Source: Phycisphaerales bacterium (GTDB taxonomy: Bacteria; Planctomycetota; Phycisphaerae; Tepidisphaerales; Tepidisphaeraceae). Taken from it: DNA of 5,997 bases. Made by a program: the position numbers and the translations under genes. This document shows positions 5,053 through 5,997 of the stretch, piece after piece (the first letter of the stretch is position 1; each line of letters begins with the position of its first letter). Under the pieces are notes generated by a model. It was not told the origin of the DNA and did not search any database. It worked only from the letters and a program-made list of their open reading frames with translations. The stretch is taken from NCBI GenBank assembly GCA_028288905.1, contig JAQGHJ010000526.1:1-5997 (forward strand), given 5' to 3'.

Positions 5053-5997
5053 ATGACGTTGCAAGTCGAAGCACCCGCCGCCCGCCCCGACCCCGCCGCC
5101 CGGCCGTTCGACCTCGACGCGCTCGAGGCGGCCCTGCGGGCGGCCGAGCCGAACGTCGTGCTGGTGCCGCCGTGGCTGTTGCGGGCCGTGATCGCCCGGG
5201 CGCTGAAGATCCTGCCGGGCGGCATCCGAGTGCCGGACGAGCAGCTGTTCGTCGTGGGGCGGGACCGGTTCATCCGGTTCGTCGAGGACCAGGAGCTGCC
5301 GACGCCGGCCGACCTGCCGCCGGGGCTCACGCTATACCTCTTGGAACGGCCGGACGGGGACGACCTGCGGGACGGGGTCGCGGGCGCGGTTTTGCTGCGG
5401 TACTGGCGGCTCCTGGTGAGGGCGAAGGCAGAGGCGAACGCCCGGGCGGCGATCGCGGCCGAGGCGGGGCTGGAGGGCGGGGCGGGCGGGCCGATCTTGG
5501 CGGGGCGAGAGTCCGCCCGGCTCTGGACGGCAGTCCGCCGTCGGCTCGACGGGATCGGGTCGGACGCGATCAACGAGGCCCGCCACGTCCTCCGCCGTGA
5601 GGGGCGGGTGCTCGACGGCGTGCCCGACCTCGACGTGTACGCGAAGTTCGCCGCCGCCGTGACGGACCTTCGGCACTTCGCCCCGGGCGAGCTCCGTTAC
5701 ACGTTCACGGCCGTCGCCGATGACCCGGACGGGGTCATCGCGTTGGTCGAACGTGACGTCGGTCCCGGCCTCGCTTCGGCCCTGCGGCCGATTGCCGCCC
5801 CCGACCCTTTCGTGACGCACGCGGCGTCCGGGGCCGGGGCTTCCTTAAGCCTTGGTCGGCCCACTGCACCGATCGGGGAAGCCAAGCGCGCGGCACTGGC
5901 CGCGGCGGCGGACCGGGCGGCACGCCTGGGGAACGACGTGCGGGCGGCCGCCCTCCGGTTCGCGGCGGACGCCGGGTCGCCGGACGCCGCAACGCCC
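5053..5997 (+). CDS. Protein of unknown family (5' part, runs off the edge)
   Basis: An open frame of 315 codons runs from the ATG at 5053 to the window edge without a stop. Its third codon positions are almost all G or C, the same bias as the recognised genes, whereas the opposite-strand frames here read as Arg/Pro-rich nonsense. I do not recognise the protein. It is rich in Ala, Arg, Asp and Leu, with no signal peptide and no membrane segment. Residues 21-100 look like a compact alpha/beta region (VVLVPPWLLRAVIARALKIL, then EQLFVVGRDRFIRFVEDQ). Residues 111-140 look like a long Ala-rich helix, and 160-235 contain a mixed charged region (including DVYAKFAAAVTDLRHFAPGEL). From about 275 a second Ala-rich helical segment begins (EAKRAALAAAADRAARLGNDVRAA). 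No catalytic or binding motif is evident. The start is fixed by an in-frame TGA at 4999 with no other start codon after it, but there is no Shine-Dalgarno. It is divergent from the oxidoreductase gene. Confidence 0.8.
   Translation, partial: MTLQVEAPAARPDPAARPFDLDALEAALRAAEPNVVLVPPWLLRAVIARALKILPGGIRVPDEQLFVVGRDRFIRFVEDQELPTPADLPPGLTLYLLERPDGDDLRDGVAGAVLLRYWRLLVRAKAEANARAAIAAEAGLEGGAGGPILAGRESARLWTAVRRRLDGIGSDAINEARHVLRREGRVLDGVPDLDVYAKFAAAVTDLRHFAPGELRYTFTAVADDPDGVIALVERDVGPGLASALRPIAAPDPFVTHAASGAGASLSLGRPTAPIGEAKRAALAAAADRAARLGNDVRAAALRFAADAGSPDAATP

Noticed and set aside
4071..5573. 500-codon minus-strand frame crossing the divergent intergenic region
   Set aside because: It overlaps the oxidoreductase in another frame and runs antisense to the gene at 5053. 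Its sequence is Arg/Ala/Ser/Pro-rich shadow.
5332..5820. 162-codon minus-strand frame at the right end
   Set aside because: It is antisense to the + strand frame from 5053, which has the better third-position bias and continues past the edge.
1..5997. Mobile element, CRISPR array, tRNA/rRNA or defence-system genes
   Set aside because: I looked for terminal repeats, spaced identical repeats, transposase-like motifs and tRNA-like folds and found none; the content is housekeeping-like.

Overview
The window is GC-rich bacterial chromosome, and its gene content is ordinary and chromosomal. A planctomycete, probably of the Gemmata group, is suggested by the Tat-exported Gfo/Idh/MocA oxidoreductase, a family strongly expanded in that phylum, by the very high G/C at third codon positions, and by the mostly weak Shine-Dalgarno sequences. 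This placement is inference from gene style; no rRNA or phylogenetic marker is present to prove it. I see no mobile element, CRISPR array, tRNA or rRNA.

Layout: (1) The left edge carries the last 131 codons of an AcnA-type aconitase on the + strand (1-396). (2) Four genes then follow on the - strand. Read in their own direction from the right, they are a Tat-exported Gfo/Idh/MocA oxidoreductase (4795 to 3311), a membrane-anchored protein of unknown function (3193 to 2153), an NAD-type isocitrate dehydrogenase (2108 to 1101) and a small PilZ-domain protein (966 to 532). (3) A divergent intergenic region (4796-5052) separates the oxidoreductase from a + strand gene of unknown family, which starts at 5053 and is still open after 315 codons at the right edge.

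How the genes relate: aconitase and isocitrate dehydrogenase catalyse consecutive TCA-cycle steps (citrate to isocitrate to 2-oxoglutarate). They lie within about 700 bp of each other but converge, with the PilZ gene between them, so they are neighbours rather than one operon. The membrane protein and the isocitrate dehydrogenase are only 44 bp apart on the same strand and probably share a transcript. A strong hairpin just after the oxidoreductase stop and a promoter-like pair just before the membrane gene suggest that the oxidoreductase is a separate transcription unit. The PilZ gene has its own 134-bp upstream gap containing a GC hairpin and an AT-rich -10-like patch.

I did not find convincing evidence of a new multi-gene system. 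The points most worth following up are the two unrecognised proteins (2153-3193 and 5053 onward), the predicted NAD specificity of the isocitrate dehydrogenase, and the structured leader in front of the oxidoreductase.
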